Shown here: positions 46,748-55,521 of the stretch, in pieces
Position numbering within the stretch: the stretch's first letter is position 1
How the letters are laid out: the number at the start of each line of letters is the position of its first letter
Assembly: GCF_019428685.1 (NCBI RefSeq)
Contig: NZ_CP080095.1
Coordinates: forward strand, 3,038,001 to 3,102,000
Length of the DNA stretch: 64,000 nt
Direction: 5' to 3'
Source: Paraburkholderia edwinii
GTDB lineage: Bacteria > Pseudomonadota > Gammaproteobacteria > Burkholderiales > Burkholderiaceae
The notes under the pieces: generated by a model
Seen by the model: the letters and a program-made list of their open reading frames with translations, nothing else
Databases searched by the model: none
What the model was told of the DNA's origin: nothing
Made by a program: the position numbers and the translations under genes

Positions 46748-47182
46748 TCACCGATAAACGATCACCGGAATCTTCGTATGCGTGAGCACGCGTTGCGTCT
46801 CGCTGCCGATCAGCAAACTTCCGAGGCCGCGCCGCCCATGCGACGCCATGAAGATCACATCGCAGCCGCCCTGCTCAGCCGCTTCGATAATGCCGAGGTA
46901 CGGCGACGGATGCACGCTGGTGTGGCTCGTGCACGCGACGCCCGCCCCGCGCGCCGCCTCTTCGACTTCGCGCAGATGATCGCGCGCCTCGCGCTCGCTG
47001 CGGTCCTGGAACTCGACCGGCGGCTCGACCACCACTTCGGAAAACGGCGAGTACGGATATTGCGGCAGACACGCATACGCCGTGACGCGCGCGCCAACCG
47101 CTTGCGCAAGATCGATCGCACCGTCGATCGCTTTCTTCGACAGCTCCGAGCCATCGGTCGGTACGAGGATATGTTTGAACAT
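46748..47182 (-). CDS. Universal stress protein (UspA family)
   Basis: A 144-residue Usp with the N-terminal KHILVPTDGSELSKKAID, the ATP-loop-like pattern GxxG-x9-G(S/T) in ASHGRRGLGSLLIGSETQ, and the C-terminal PVIVYR. It probably binds ATP and acts in stress survival. The start was set at MFKHILVPTDG, the family N-terminus. It is convergent with aceA. Confidence 0.93.
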   Translation of the reverse strand: MFKHILVPTDGSELSKKAIDGAIDLAQAVGARVTAYACLPQYPYSPFSEVVVEPPVEFQDRSEREARDHLREVEEAARGAGVACTSHTSVHPSPYLGIIEAAEQGGCDVIFMASHGRRGLGSLLIGSETQRVLTHTKIPVIVYR

Positions 47183-47440
47183 GGTGCTCTCCGTCGTCGA
47201 CTGCGGGTGCACGATTGCGGTGGTGACGATCGACCTCGCGCGACACCACACCGGCGGCGCACGTACTGGCGCGGCCGCGGGAGGCCTGCTGAGACGATTG
47301 TAGTGCGCCGGAATCGTCCGCACGCGGCGTTTGAGGGTCAGTCCGAATATCGGAAACCCGCGCGGCAAGCACTTCGATGCATGACGCACGGCAGGACACA
47401 AAATCGGGCAGGACGGCGAACCTCGTCGCTCGCCTTCGCG

Positions 47441-48343
47441 TCATTGCCAGTAGTCGGGCTCGGCGTAGGTCTCCTTAAGAAAGTCGAGAAAGAGCCGCAC
47501 GCGCAGCGGCAGATGGCGGCGCTGCGCGAACATCGCGTGGATGCCGATCGGCGGCGCGGCGAATGCATCGAGCACGGTGACGAGACGCCCCGCCGCGAGA
47601 TCGGCGCCGACTTCCCACCACGAACGCCACGCGAGCCCATAGCCGGCGAGACACCACTCGTGCAGCACAGCGCCGTCCGAACACTCCATCGTGCCCGATA
47701 CCTTGATCGTGGCGATCTCGCCGTCGTGCTCGAACATCCAGCCGCGCTGCTGATTCGCGCTCGCCGCGAGCGCGAGACAGTTGTGCTGCGCGAGATCGGC
47801 AAGCGTCTGCGGCGTGCCGCGCTTCGCCAGATACAACGGCGCCGCGACGCACACGCGCCGGTTCTCGCCAAGGCGCAGCGAGACCAACGACGAATCGGGC
47901 AACTCGCCGAGACGCACCGCGCAGTCGAACCCTTCGTTGACGAGGTCGACAAGCCGGTCGGACAGATCGAGCGTGACGGTGACATCGGGATGCGCGGCCG
48001 TGAAGGCGGCGACGAGCGGCGCGACGTGCCGCCGTCCGAAGCCCGCCGGCGCCGAGACGCGCAGATGGCCGCTCGCTTTGATGCCGCCCGCCGACACGCT
48101 CGCTTCCGCGTTGTTCATGTCATTGAGGATGCGTTGACAGTCTTCGAGAAACGCCGAGCCTTCGAAGGTCAGCGTGATGCGGCGCGTCGTGCGCACGAAG
48201 AGCTTGACGCCGAGTCGCTCCTCGAGCGCGTCAATGCGGCGGCCGATGATCGCGGGCGCCACGCCTTCGGCCTGCGCGGCCGCCGACAGACTGCCGCGCG
48301 CGGCGACGGTGGCGAAGGTTTCGATCTGCTTGAAACGGTCCAT
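47441..48343 (-). CDS. LysR-type transcriptional regulator
   Basis: A 300-residue regulator with an N-terminal winged HTH (FKQIETFATVAARGSLSAAA, then RRIDALEERLGVKLFVRTTR) and a C-terminal substrate-binding domain. The HTH has the LysR pattern but an unusual GVAPAIIGRRI recognition segment. It is divergent from aceB with a 190-bp AT-rich gap, so it may regulate aceB, but no metabolite is predictable. Confidence 0.88.
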   Translation of the reverse strand: MDRFKQIETFATVAARGSLSAAAQAEGVAPAIIGRRIDALEERLGVKLFVRTTRRITLTFEGSAFLEDCQRILNDMNNAEASVSAGGIKASGHLRVSAPAGFGRRHVAPLVAAFTAAHPDVTVTLDLSDRLVDLVNEGFDCAVRLGELPDSSLVSLRLGENRRVCVAAPLYLAKRGTPQTLADLAQHNCLALAASANQQRGWMFEHDGEIATIKVSGTMECSDGAVLHEWCLAGYGLAWRSWWEVGADLAAGRLVTVLDAFAAPPIGIHAMFAQRRHLPLRVRLFLDFLKETYAEPDYWQ

Positions 48344-48533
48344 GGCGTGGGAAGCGCGGAGAACCGCGGCGCGATGCGTGCCGGATAGCCCCCGCGCCCT
48401 AAAGCGGTGAATCGTCACAGATTAGGTGGATGAAAGTAAAAGATCAAGTGACGTTTGCCTTCTTTTCAATCACCTACAGTCATTAATAAAATTATTTTCT
48501 GAATCTGAGACCTGACCGACCAAGGAGAAAACC

Positions 48534-50126
48534 ATGGCGAACCCGCTGCCGCTCCCGCAGGGGATGACTATCACCGGTGAAATCAAGCCGGGTTTCGAAA
48601 CGATTCTGACGCGCGAGGCGCTCGATCTCGTTGCGCAGTTGCATCGTGCGTTCGAGCCGCGCCGCCGCGAACTGCTGAAGGTGCGTGCCGAACGCGTCAA
48701 ACGGCTCGACGCCGGCGAACGGCCCGACTTCCTTGCGCAAACGAAGTCGATTCGCGACGCGGACTGGACGATCGCGCCGCTGCCGAAAGATCTCGAATGC
48801 CGGCGCGTCGAGATCACGGGGCCCGTCGAACGCAAGATGGTCATCAACGCGCTGAATTCCGGCGCGGACTCGTACATGACCGACTTCGAAGATTCGAACG
48901 CGCCGAGCTGGGACAACCAGATCACCGGACACATCAATCTGAAGGACGCGGTGCGCCGCACGATTTCGCTCGAGCAGAACGGCAAGACGTATCGGCTCAA
49001 CGACAAGATCGCGACTTTGATCGTGCGTCCGCGCGGCTGGCATCTGGAAGAGAAGCACGTGACGGTCGACGGCGAGCGCGTGTCGGGCGGCATCTTCGAC
49101 TTCGCGCTGTTCCTGTTTCATAACGCGAAGGAATTGCTCGCGCGCGGCAGCGGCCCGTATTTCTATCTGCCGAAGCTCGAAAGCCATCTCGAGGCGCGGC
49201 TCTGGAACGATATCTTTATCGCCGCGCAGGAAGCGGTCGGCGTGCCGCGCGGCTCGATTCGCGCGACCGTGCTCGTCGAAACGATTCTTGCCGCGTTCGA
49301 AATGGACGAAATCCTGTATGAGCTACGCGAGCACAGCTCGGGCCTCAACGCGGGCCGCTGGGACTACATTTTTTCGGCGATCAAGAAGTTTAAAAACGAT
49401 CAGGACTTCTGCCTTGCCGACCGCGCGCAGATCACGATGAACGTGCCGTTTATGCGCGCCTATGCGCTCGAACTGCTGAAGACGTGTCACCGTCGCAATG
49501 CGCCGGCGATCGGCGGCATGAGCGCGCTGATTCCGATCAAAAGCGACGTGGCCGCCAACGAAAAAGCGATGGCCGGTGTGCGCGCGGACAAGGCGCGCGA
49601 CGCCACCGACGGCTACGACGGCGGCTGGGTCGCGCATCCGGGGCTCGTGCCGATCGCGATGGAAGAGTTCGTCAAGGTGCTCGGCGACCGGCCGAACCAG
49701 ATCGGCAAACAGCGCCCGGACGTCAACGTGACGGCAACCGACCTGCTCGACTTCCGCCCCGAAGCGCCGATTACCGAAGCAGGCTTGCGCAACAACATCA
49801 ATGTCGGCATTCACTACCTCGGCTCGTGGCTCGGGGGAAATGGCTGCGTGCCGATTCACAATCTGATGGAAGACGCGGCCACTGCCGAGATCTCGCGCTC
49901 GCAGGTGTGGCAGTGGATCCGCTCGTCGAAGGGCACGCTCGACGACGGACGCAAGGTGACCGCGGAACTCGTGCGGGAGTTGACGACGCAGGAACTGGAG
50001 AAGGTCAGGCAGACGGTCGGCGGCGACACGAAGACGTACGATCGCGCGGCGCAGATTTTTGGCGAGATGTCGACGTCGGCGAATTTCACCGAGTTTCTGA
50101 CGTTGCCGCTGTATGAGGAGATTTGA
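48534..50126 (+). CDS. aceB: Malate synthase A
   Basis: AceB condenses glyoxylate with acetyl-CoA to malate, completing the glyoxylate shunt. The 530-residue protein matches isoform A in length. It shows [16 protein letters not shown] near the start, the [11 protein letters not shown] stretch, [17 protein letters not shown] (Glu metal ligand), [11 protein letters not shown], and a C-terminal [14 protein letters not shown] with [17 protein letters not shown] strong AAGGAG lies 7 nt before the start. Upstream is the AT-rich gap to the LysR gene. Confidence 0.97.
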   Translation: MANPLPLPQGMTITGEIKPGFETILTREALDLVAQLHRAFEPRRRELLKVRAERVKRLDAGERPDFLAQTKSIRDADWTIAPLPKDLECRRVEITGPVERKMVINALNSGADSYMTDFEDSNAPSWDNQITGHINLKDAVRRTISLEQNGKTYRLNDKIATLIVRPRGWHLEEKHVTVDGERVSGGIFDFALFLFHNAKELLARGSGPYFYLPKLESHLEARLWNDIFIAAQEAVGVPRGSIRATVLVETILAAFEMDEILYELREHSSGLNAGRWDYIFSAIKKFKNDQDFCLADRAQITMNVPFMRAYALELLKTCHRRNAPAIGGMSALIPIKSDVAANEKAMAGVRADKARDATDGYDGGWVAHPGLVPIAMEEFVKVLGDRPNQIGKQRPDVNVTATDLLDFRPEAPITEAGLRNNINVGIHYLGSWLGGNGCVPIHNLMEDAATAEISRSQVWQWIRSSKGTLDDGRKVTAELVRELTTQELEKVRQTVGGDTKTYDRAAQIFGEMSTSANFTEFLTLPLYEEI

Positions 50127-50221
50127 GGCGCCGGTGGCCTCGGGTGCCTCGGGTGGCTCGCGCGGGTGACTCGTGCGGCTGACTCGCTTGCGACACGCGT
50201 GTCACCGTTGACGAACGCCGC

Positions 50222-50295
50222 ACTGAGCGGCGATCGCGTTAACGCTCAGTGCTGATCGAACGGTGTCGCGGACGCTCGCTGTCCGCGACACCGTT
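50222..50295. terminator. Double hairpin between convergent aceB and ggct-like genes
   Basis: One stem pairs ACTGAGCG (50222-50229) with CGCTCAGT (50243-50250). A second, 15 bp and perfect, pairs AACGGTGTCGCGGAC (50259-50273) with GTCCGCGACACCGTT (50281-50295), followed by TGTGTTTGTG. Confidence 0.7.
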
Positions 50296-50334
50296 TGTGT
50301 TTGTGCTGGTCCGCGGTATTCGCGCGACTCATCG

Positions 50335-50739
50335 TCATCGACGCGTGCGCCGGTACGCGACCCAATCGCCCGAACCGATTTCCGGCAGCCCTTCCACGGC
50401 GTGCCGTTGCACCGGATAGTAGAGGCAAGGCAGCGCGGCGCCGTTGACGTCGATCGTGACCTCGTGGGCCATGAAGAGGCCCGTCTCGCCCGGATAGACC
50501 TGCTCGATTTCGTCGAGCACGGAAACAAGACGATCGTCGATCTGATAGACGTCGCCCTTCACGTGAACGCCGTCGTCGTCGGGCACGAGGCCCGGATAAT
50601 TGCCGAAGTCGAACAGCCGGCCGCGCACCGATGCCTCGCCGACCAGAATCGGCATCGCCAGCGCGCTGCTCGCAGCAGCCTTGCCGATATCGTTCACTTC
50701 ACCGGCGCGCAAAGTGCCGTACACGAACACGTATCGCAT
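50335..50739 (-). CDS. Gamma-glutamylcyclotransferase-like protein (AIG2/GGCT fold)
   Basis: A 134-residue protein beginning MRYVFVYGTLRAGEVNDIG, the substrate-binding YGTL motif of the GGCT/YtfP fold. VLDEIEQVYPGETG carries a Glu at the usual catalytic position, and EVTIDVNGAALPCLYY is near the end. The real role is uncertain. The fold includes gamma-glutamylamine cyclotransferases and others. The frame is open far upstream through the 91-bp repeats, but the MRYVFVYG start fits the family. Confidence 0.8.
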   Translation of the reverse strand: MRYVFVYGTLRAGEVNDIGKAAASSALAMPILVGEASVRGRLFDFGNYPGLVPDDDGVHVKGDVYQIDDRLVSVLDEIEQVYPGETGLFMAHEVTIDVNGAALPCLYYPVQRHAVEGLPEIGSGDWVAYRRTRR

Positions 50740-50814
50740 AGACCAGAATCCTCCGTCGTCAGATGAAGACCGCAATGAATGACGCGCACTGCAGCGCCTC
50801 GCTTGGCAGCTGAG

Positions 50815-50833
50815 TTGGCAACTGAGTTGCCAA
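50815..50833. promoter_or_regulatory. 19-bp perfect palindrome upstream of the ggct-like gene
   Basis: TTGGCAAC and GTTGCCAA arms (8 bp each) around TGA. A third TTGGCA-type half-site (50801-50810) precedes it. It is a possible operator. Confidence 0.45.
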
Positions 50834-50920
50834 CGCGCTAGCAATGCATTGCCAAGGGTGCTGGCAATTTGGCGGTCAACAAGCCGGCAGCCATTATGCT
50901 CCGCGGCGTGCACAGGCATC

Positions 50921-51220
50921 GGCGACGCGGGCATTGCCTTTGTATCGATGTTCTGTCTTCGCCATTCCGACATTTCAGGCTCGCCATCTTGCCCACGGAG
51001 CCCACGGCATCGGCGACGCGGACATTGGCTTTGTATCGATGTTCTGTCTTCGCCATCTCGACATTCAGGCTCGCCATCTTGCCCCACGGAGCCCACGGCA
51101 TCGGCGACGCGGGCATCGCCTTTGTATCGATGTTCCGTCTTCGCCATCTCGACATTTCGGGCTCGCCATCTTGCCCACGGAGCCCACCACTATCGGCGAC
51201 GCGGGCGTTCCCCGATGCGT
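50921..51220. repeat. 91-bp minisatellite
   Basis: The word GGCGACGCGG starts at 50921, 51012 and 51103, each 91 bp apart, and again at 51195 (92 bp). Each unit also holds TTTGTATCGATGTT, GTCTTCGCCAT and GCTCGCCATCTTGCCCACGG. Three full units and a shortened fourth are present, with a few percent divergence. Confidence 0.95.
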
Positions 51221-51325
51221 TATCTCAGTCGTCTCGCCAATTTGCGGGCTTGCCATCTCGACCCTCTACAATGTGCACTACAACTGCGCGGCCTACACCA
51301 CCCGCTCGCGCCCATTGCGTTCACC

Positions 51326-52255
51326 ATGATCGAACCCACTAAACCTCCTCTGTCGGATCGCGTCGACTTCGCCGATATCCCGCCCGAATTCGCGCCGACG
51401 CCGCAGCATCCGATCCGTGTGCGATCGCGGCCGATGCCGGCCGGCGTACGCGTCGCACGGCATACGCACGCGTGGGCGCAAGTCGCCTACGCATCGCGCG
51501 GCGTGCTGCGGATGACGACCGTCGGCACGACATGGATGGTGCCGCCGTCGCGCGCGATCTGGGTGCCGCCGCATGTGCTGCACGAAGTGACGATTGTCGA
51601 AGAAGCATTCTTGCGCACGCTCTATGTGTACGAAGACGCGGTGCCGCCGGCGCTCGATGCGTGCCGTGTGGTCGAGGTGTCGGGGCTGCTGCGTGAAGTG
51701 ATCGCGGCGCTCGATACGCCGGAGCTCACGCCCGCGCGCGAACGGCTGCTCGGCTCACTCGCGCTAGACGAAATCATCCGGTCGGAGCCGTTGCCGCTCG
51801 CCGTGCCGATGCCCACCGAAAAGCGTCTGCGCGCGCTCTGCGAAGCGGTGCTCGCCGACCCGGCCGCCACCGATTCGCTCGAACGTTCGGCCTCGGCCGT
51901 CGGTGCGAGCACGCGCACGATCGCACGGCTCTTCCGCCAGGAACTCGGCGTGAGCTTCTCGCAATGGCGCCAGCAAGCCGTGCTAGCGCGCGCGATTCCG
52001 CTATTGAGTCAGGGGCGGCCGCTGGCGCAGGTCGCGCAGACGCTCGGCTACCAAAGCCAGAGCGCGTTTTCTGCGATGTTCCGGCGGCAATTCGGCGAAA
52101 GTCCGCGCGCGTTTATCGTGCGCGGCGCCGAGCATCGCGAGTGGAACGGAAACGATATGCCGGACGAAGAGCAGATGCTTGCGGATGAAGATCACGATGA
52201 AGCCGCACTACAGGATCATGCGCGGGATCATGCGCGGGATCGCGCGGAAAACTGA
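51326..52255 (+). CDS. AraC-family transcriptional regulator
   Basis: A 309-residue regulator. The N-terminal half is a cupin sensor domain (HTHAWAQVAYASRGVLRM, VPPSRAIWVPPHVLHEV). The C-terminal half has two HTH units, with TRTIARLFRQELGVSFSQWR and the AraC signature AQTLGYQSQSAFSAMFRRQFGESPRAF. The cupin part resembles NimR-type regulators. The last residues are a DHARDHARDR repeat (about 15 residues) unlike family members. Its target is not evident. Confidence 0.9.
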   Translation: MIEPTKPPLSDRVDFADIPPEFAPTPQHPIRVRSRPMPAGVRVARHTHAWAQVAYASRGVLRMTTVGTTWMVPPSRAIWVPPHVLHEVTIVEEAFLRTLYVYEDAVPPALDACRVVEVSGLLREVIAALDTPELTPARERLLGSLALDEIIRSEPLPLAVPMPTEKRLRALCEAVLADPAATDSLERSASAVGASTRTIARLFRQELGVSFSQWRQQAVLARAIPLLSQGRPLAQVAQTLGYQSQSAFSAMFRRQFGESPRAFIVRGAEHREWNGNDMPDEEQMLADEDHDEAALQDHARDHARDRAEN

Positions 52256-52361
52256 CTCATCGCCCATCGAGATTTCCCGAACGAGGTGCCGCGAACGACA
52301 TTCCGCGCGGATTCGCGAGCCGCTTCTCACGCCCGTGCGCGAAGCGCGCAGCCTCGTTTGA

Positions 52362-52826
52362 CTAGACCCGCCGCGCCATATGGCGGATCGACCCGAGCTG
52401 CGCCAGGCGCGGCCCGGCGAGCCGATAGCCCATCCGCTGATACAGCCGCGCGGCCGGATTATCGACGAACACGCGCAACTGCAATTCGCGCAATCCGCGC
52501 GCACGCGCCCAGCGGTGCGACACGTTCAGCAGATACGTGCCCGCGCCGCGTCGACGATGCCCTTCCGCGATCTGCACGTCGCGAATATGCAGCGAGTCGC
52601 CCTCTTCGGTAATACGCAGGACGCCGATGCGTTCGCCGTCGGCTTCGAGAATGAAGTTTTCCGATTCGCGCCAGCTTGCGAGGAACAGATCGCCGCGCCA
52701 AACCAGATGGTGACGACGGTAGTAGCCGCCCATGTTATTGCGCGTGAGCGCCTCCGCGAACGGAAAGTCGTCCATGCTGGCCTCGCGCAACTGGAACGGG
52801 CACGGTTCTTCGGTGGGGTCGAGCAT
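52362..52826 (-). CDS. GNAT family N-acetyltransferase
   Basis: A 154-residue acetyltransferase with the acetyl-CoA loop IAEGHRRRGAGTYLL (Q/RxxGxG/A) and LRVFVDNPAARLYQRMGY near the C-terminus, the typical GNAT end. The start at 52826 (MLDPTEEPC) covers the whole domain. A later ATG at 52775 is possible. The substrate is unknown. Confidence 0.85.
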   Translation of the reverse strand: MLDPTEEPCPFQLREASMDDFPFAEALTRNNMGGYYRRHHLVWRGDLFLASWRESENFILEADGERIGVLRITEEGDSLHIRDVQIAEGHRRRGAGTYLLNVSHRWARARGLRELQLRVFVDNPAARLYQRMGYRLAGPRLAQLGSIRHMARRV

Positions 52827-52983
52827 GCTTGCGGCGATCGGGTGGATTCGGCAGGGTGCGATCACGTTAAGATACGCCGGACCGGCTGACAATGGCTGAT
52901 TGCCCGACGAATGCCCACGTGATCGGGCTCGACAACCGGGTTGGACGACACATGAAGCCGGAAAACAAACGAAGCCACAAAGC

Positions 52984-53013
52984 AAAAAGCCCGCTGACGG
53001 ATCAGCGGGCTTT
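52984..53013 (-). terminator. Terminator of the tRNA-Glu/tRNA-Asp operon
   Basis: AGCCCGCTGA (52988-52997) and TCAGCGGGCT (53002-53011) form a 10-bp stem. On the minus strand, downstream of tRNA-Asp, it is followed by five T residues. Confidence 0.9.
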
Positions 53014-53021
53014 CACTTGTC

Positions 53022-53098
53022 TGGCGGAGCGGACGGGACTCGAACCCGCGACCCCCGGCGTGACAGGCCGGTATTCTAACCAACTGAACTACCGCTCC
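53022..53098 (-). tRNA. tRNA-Asp (GUC), copy 1
   Basis: 77 nt including an encoded CCA. The acceptor stem is GGAGCGG with CCGCTCC, the anticodon loop is CTGTCAC (GUC), and the T loop contains GGTTCGAGTCC. The D loop has AGTTGGTTAGA. Confidence 0.98.
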
Positions 53099-53146
53099 AG
53101 TACTGCTCTTTGCGCCGCGGAAGTCGGTCTCTCCGCGGTTGATGTC

Positions 53147-53222
53147 TGGCGTCCCCTAGGGGATTCGAACCCCTGTACTCACCGTGAAAGGGTGATGTCC
53201 TAGGCCTCTAGACGAAGGGGAC
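53147..53222 (-). tRNA. tRNA-Glu (UUC), copy 1
   Basis: 76 nt including CCA. The acceptor stem is GTCCCCT with AGGGGAC, the anticodon loop is CTTTCAC (UUC), and the T loop is GGTTCGAATCC. It is identical to copy 2. Confidence 0.98.
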
Positions 53223-53257
53223 ATGCTCTACTGCTACTACGCTTACACCTTTAATGA

Positions 53258-53304
53258 AAAAGCCCGCTGAGGCGCTCCTTCGACGCGCACCCTAACGGGC
53301 TTTT
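53258..53304 (-). terminator. Diverged terminator between the two tRNA pairs
   Basis: AAAAGCCCG (53258-53266) pairs with CGGGCTTTT (53296-53304) around a 29-nt loop. On the minus strand it is followed by T residues. It resembles a degraded copy of the terminator at 52984. Confidence 0.6.
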
Positions 53305-53347
53305 ACCTTTGGCTTAACCTCAAGGGATTAAACCCAAGGGTTGAAGC

Positions 53348-53424
53348 TGGCGGAGTGGACGGGACTCGAACCCGCGACCCCCGGCGTGACAGGCCGGTAT
53401 TCTAACCGACTGAACTACCACTCC
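53348..53424 (-). tRNA. tRNA-Asp (GUC), copy 2
   Basis: 77 nt including CCA. It has the same anticodon loop as copy 1. The acceptor stem is GGAGTGG with CCACTCC, so the fifth pair is U-A in place of C-G. The D loop has AGTCGGTTAGA. Confidence 0.98.
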
Positions 53425-53525
53425 AGTCTTTCTATCCTGCTTGCGAGCGTCGGTTAATTCCCGCAAGTTGCGCTGCCTGCAATATAGGCGTTACCCCACC
53501 CTTACCGCAAACCACGCCGATATTC

Positions 53526-53601
53526 TGGCGTCCCCTAGGGGATTCGAACCCCTGTACTCACCGTGAAAGGGTGATGTCCTAGGCCTCTAGACGAAGGGGA
53601 C
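53526..53601 (-). tRNA. tRNA-Glu (UUC), copy 2
   Basis: 76 nt including CCA, identical to the other tRNA-Glu. It is the first tRNA after the promoter on the minus strand. Confidence 0.98.
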
Positions 53602-53860
53602 ATAATCTTTGCAGATATGTCGCACACCATCTGCTGCAAACTGCGGTGGCTTGACTGCTACCACCTGCTTTCCTCGCTTATTTGCTGCTAACTTCTCGGA
53701 TAACTTCCGATTGCAAATCAACGAAGAACGCTATTCTAACTGGCTCGCTGTGCTTTGTGAAGCGCTTTTTGCTACAAGTTCCCAGTATTCAAGCGACTTT
53801 TACCGGGACTTGTCCCACTGAGCGAACTTTACTTCACAAAGTTCTGCTGCAGCAGCGAAG
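53602..53860 (-). other. Long leader of the tRNA operon
   Basis: About 260 bp of moderate GC between the promoter and the first tRNA. An inverted repeat CTTTGTGAAG (53753-53762) and CTTCACAAAG (53832-53841) could pair. No tRNA, sRNA family or gene was recognised. Confidence 0.4.
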
Positions 53861-53866
53861 CCTGCG

Positions 53867-53896
53867 ATTATACGCAGCAGTCTCGCCGCCAGGCAA
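53867..53896 (-). promoter_or_regulatory. Promoter of the tRNA-Glu/tRNA-Asp operon
   Basis: On the minus strand a perfect -10 TATAAT (53867-53872) lies 18 bp from TTGCCT (53891-53896). Confidence 0.65.
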
Positions 53897-54097
53897 GCAA
53901 TTTTGCCGGCGCTCTGAACATTCCACGCCGACCCGCACGATCGTCATCCTAAGCGCAGTTCCGATCGTGATGCCACTGCCAGTCAATTAACCTGACCATG
54001 GAAGAACACTGCCTGCTGCTACGCATTGCTAGGCTTCAATGAGATCAGCATGGGAGCCGGCACCACGCGCGGCCGGCTGCGACTTAGTGGGACAGGA

Positions 54098-54568
54098 ATG
54101 GCAAACCGACCGACGGAATTGGCCCAACCGAACCAATCGAACTCATCGACCAAGGCAACGACGTCGACTGAAACAACGGCCGCGAGCCGCATCGACGCCA
54201 GTCATCTCAGCGGCCTCGAGCTTGCAAAAGACGGCGCGTGCTTCACGCTGCAAGGCGTCGACCGCAACGGCGGCGACTGGTCGCTGAATCTGCCAAGCGA
54301 CTGCCTTCAGCAATTGATCCTCACGCTGCCGAACCTCGCGTTGAAGGCGCTGCACGCACAGCACAACGACGACACCCTGCGTATCGTCTACCCCGCGCAC
54401 ACGTGCACGGTCGAACTCGCGAGCGACCAGCGGACCTTCATCCTGACGCTGTGTACCGAAGACGGGTTTCACGTGTCCTTCGGCCTCTCCGGCGAGCAAT
54501 GCGAAACGATCGGCGACAGTCCGCGCCGCGCAAAGCTGATGTCGAATCAGCTGAGTCCGCCGTCCTGA
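54098..54568 (+). CDS. Hypothetical protein (156 aa)
   Basis: Not recognised. The N-terminal roughly 30 residues are polar and low-complexity (N, S, T-rich). The rest has alternating hydrophobic strands such as ACFTLQGVDRNGGDWSLNL and TCTVELASDQRTFILTL, suggesting a small beta-rich domain. Three in-frame starts are possible (54026 TTG, 54050 ATG, 54098 ATG). I chose the last because the earlier part looks like leader. It lies just before gntR. Confidence 0.5.
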   Translation: MANRPTELAQPNQSNSSTKATTSTETTAASRIDASHLSGLELAKDGACFTLQGVDRNGGDWSLNLPSDCLQQLILTLPNLALKALHAQHNDDTLRIVYPAHTCTVELASDQRTFILTLCTEDGFHVSFGLSGEQCETIGDSPRRAKLMSNQLSPPS

Positions 54569-54643
54569 CACACCGCGCAATGCGCTCCGCGTTTTCCCTC
54601 AGTTGACGCACCTGATCGAGCCGCGCAGACTGCATCTCAACAA

Positions 54644-54662
54644 GTGTGATCACAGGTCACAC
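54644..54662. promoter_or_regulatory. Dyad upstream of gntR
   Basis: GTGTGA (54644-54649) and TCACAC (54657-54662) are inverted around 7 bp. TGTGATCACA inside it is itself a 10-bp palindrome. It lies about 40 bp before the gntR start and may be an autoregulatory site. Confidence 0.45.
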
Positions 54663-54700
54663 ATCGCAACTGATCTGCATAGGACGCGTCGGAGGAAGCC

Positions 54701-55405
54701 ATGACAACCCGCGTAGCGACAAAAGAATTGCCGCCGCTCGAGCTCGTGGCAAGAGACACGATGGCCGGCCGCGTCTACGCGCAATTGCGCGAAGCGATCA
54801 TGACCGGCCGCTTCGCGCCGGGCCAGTTGCTGAGCCTGCGCGGCGTCGCCGATGCGGTCGGTTCGTCGACGATGCCGGTGCGCGCCGCGCTCACGCGTCT
54901 GCAAGCCGAAGGCGCACTGATCGACGGCCCCGGCCGCGCGCTGATGGTGCCGCCGATGACGCTCGAGCTGCTCGAAGAACTGCGCGACGTGCGCATCGCG
55001 CTCGAAGGCTGCGTCGCCGCACGCGCTGCGACGCGCATGTCGAAGGCGCATCTCGCGGCGCTGCAGGACGTATTCGACACGATGGACGCGCATGTCGAAG
55101 CCGGCGAGGTCGCCGCCTACCTCGGCAGCAATTTCGAATTCCACGTGGCGATCTACACGCATGGCGCGAGCGAGGTGACGCTCGCGACAATCCAGAACCT
55201 GTGGATGCGCATCGGCCCGTTCCTCAATCTCGTCGCGCCCGATATTCCGCATATGCGGCGCTCGATGGACGCGCACCGCAAGATCGTCGAAGCGCTGTGG
55301 CGCGGCGACGGCGAAGGCGCGCGCGCGGGCATCGCGCAGGACATCGGCGAAGCGGCCGACGACTTGCGCGAACGGCTGGTCGAACAGCAGGAGGCAAGCG
55401 CCTGA
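54701..55405 (+). CDS. GntR-family regulator (FadR/FCD subfamily)
   Basis: A 234-residue regulator. The N-terminal winged HTH runs from MAGRVYAQLREAIMTGRFAPGQ through SLRGVADAVGSSTMPVRAAL. The C-terminal all-helical FCD sensor domain contains RIALEGCVAARAA and the metal/ligand pattern NFEFHVAIY with a later DAHRKIVEAL His. FCD regulators usually sense carboxylic acids. It heads the SDR-BKACE-ABC cluster and probably controls it. Confidence 0.92.
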   Translation: MTTRVATKELPPLELVARDTMAGRVYAQLREAIMTGRFAPGQLLSLRGVADAVGSSTMPVRAALTRLQAEGALIDGPGRALMVPPMTLELLEELRDVRIALEGCVAARAATRMSKAHLAALQDVFDTMDAHVEAGEVAAYLGSNFEFHVAIYTHGASEVTLATIQNLWMRIGPFLNLVAPDIPHMRRSMDAHRKIVEALWRGDGEGARAGIAQDIGEAADDLRERLVEQQEASA

Positions 55406-55521
55406 CGCAATACGCGCGCGCCGGCGTGGGTTAAACGCCGAACGCGCGGCCGTATCGGTTCGCAGCACGTTCGTACCGAAGTCGAAGTATCGCGTAGTAG
55501 CCCGAAGCGTTGTAAGGAATC

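Larger units (their letters stand above)
50740..51325. other. 586-bp spacer holding a minisatellite, before the AraC-type gene
   Basis: Between the ggct-like gene and the AraC-family gene. It contains a 19-bp palindrome (50815-50833) and about three and a third copies of a 91-bp repeat. The open frames running through the repeat change register each unit and are not credible genes. Confidence 0.6.

Noticed and set aside
46652..48388. A 578-codon open frame on the plus strand over the uspA-like and LysR genes
   Set aside because: Composition is that of an antisense frame, and both genes on the other strand have clear motifs.
50921..51220. CRISPR-like array
   Set aside because: Units are directly adjacent 91-bp copies without unique spacers, and no cas gene is near.
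50849..51325. N-terminal extension of the AraC protein through the 91-bp repeats
   Set aside because: The repeat shifts frame at each unit, and the cupin domain begins after 51326.
53609..53821. A 70-codon open frame in the tRNA leader
   Set aside because: No ribosome site, low-quality composition, and it is antisense to the leader transcript.
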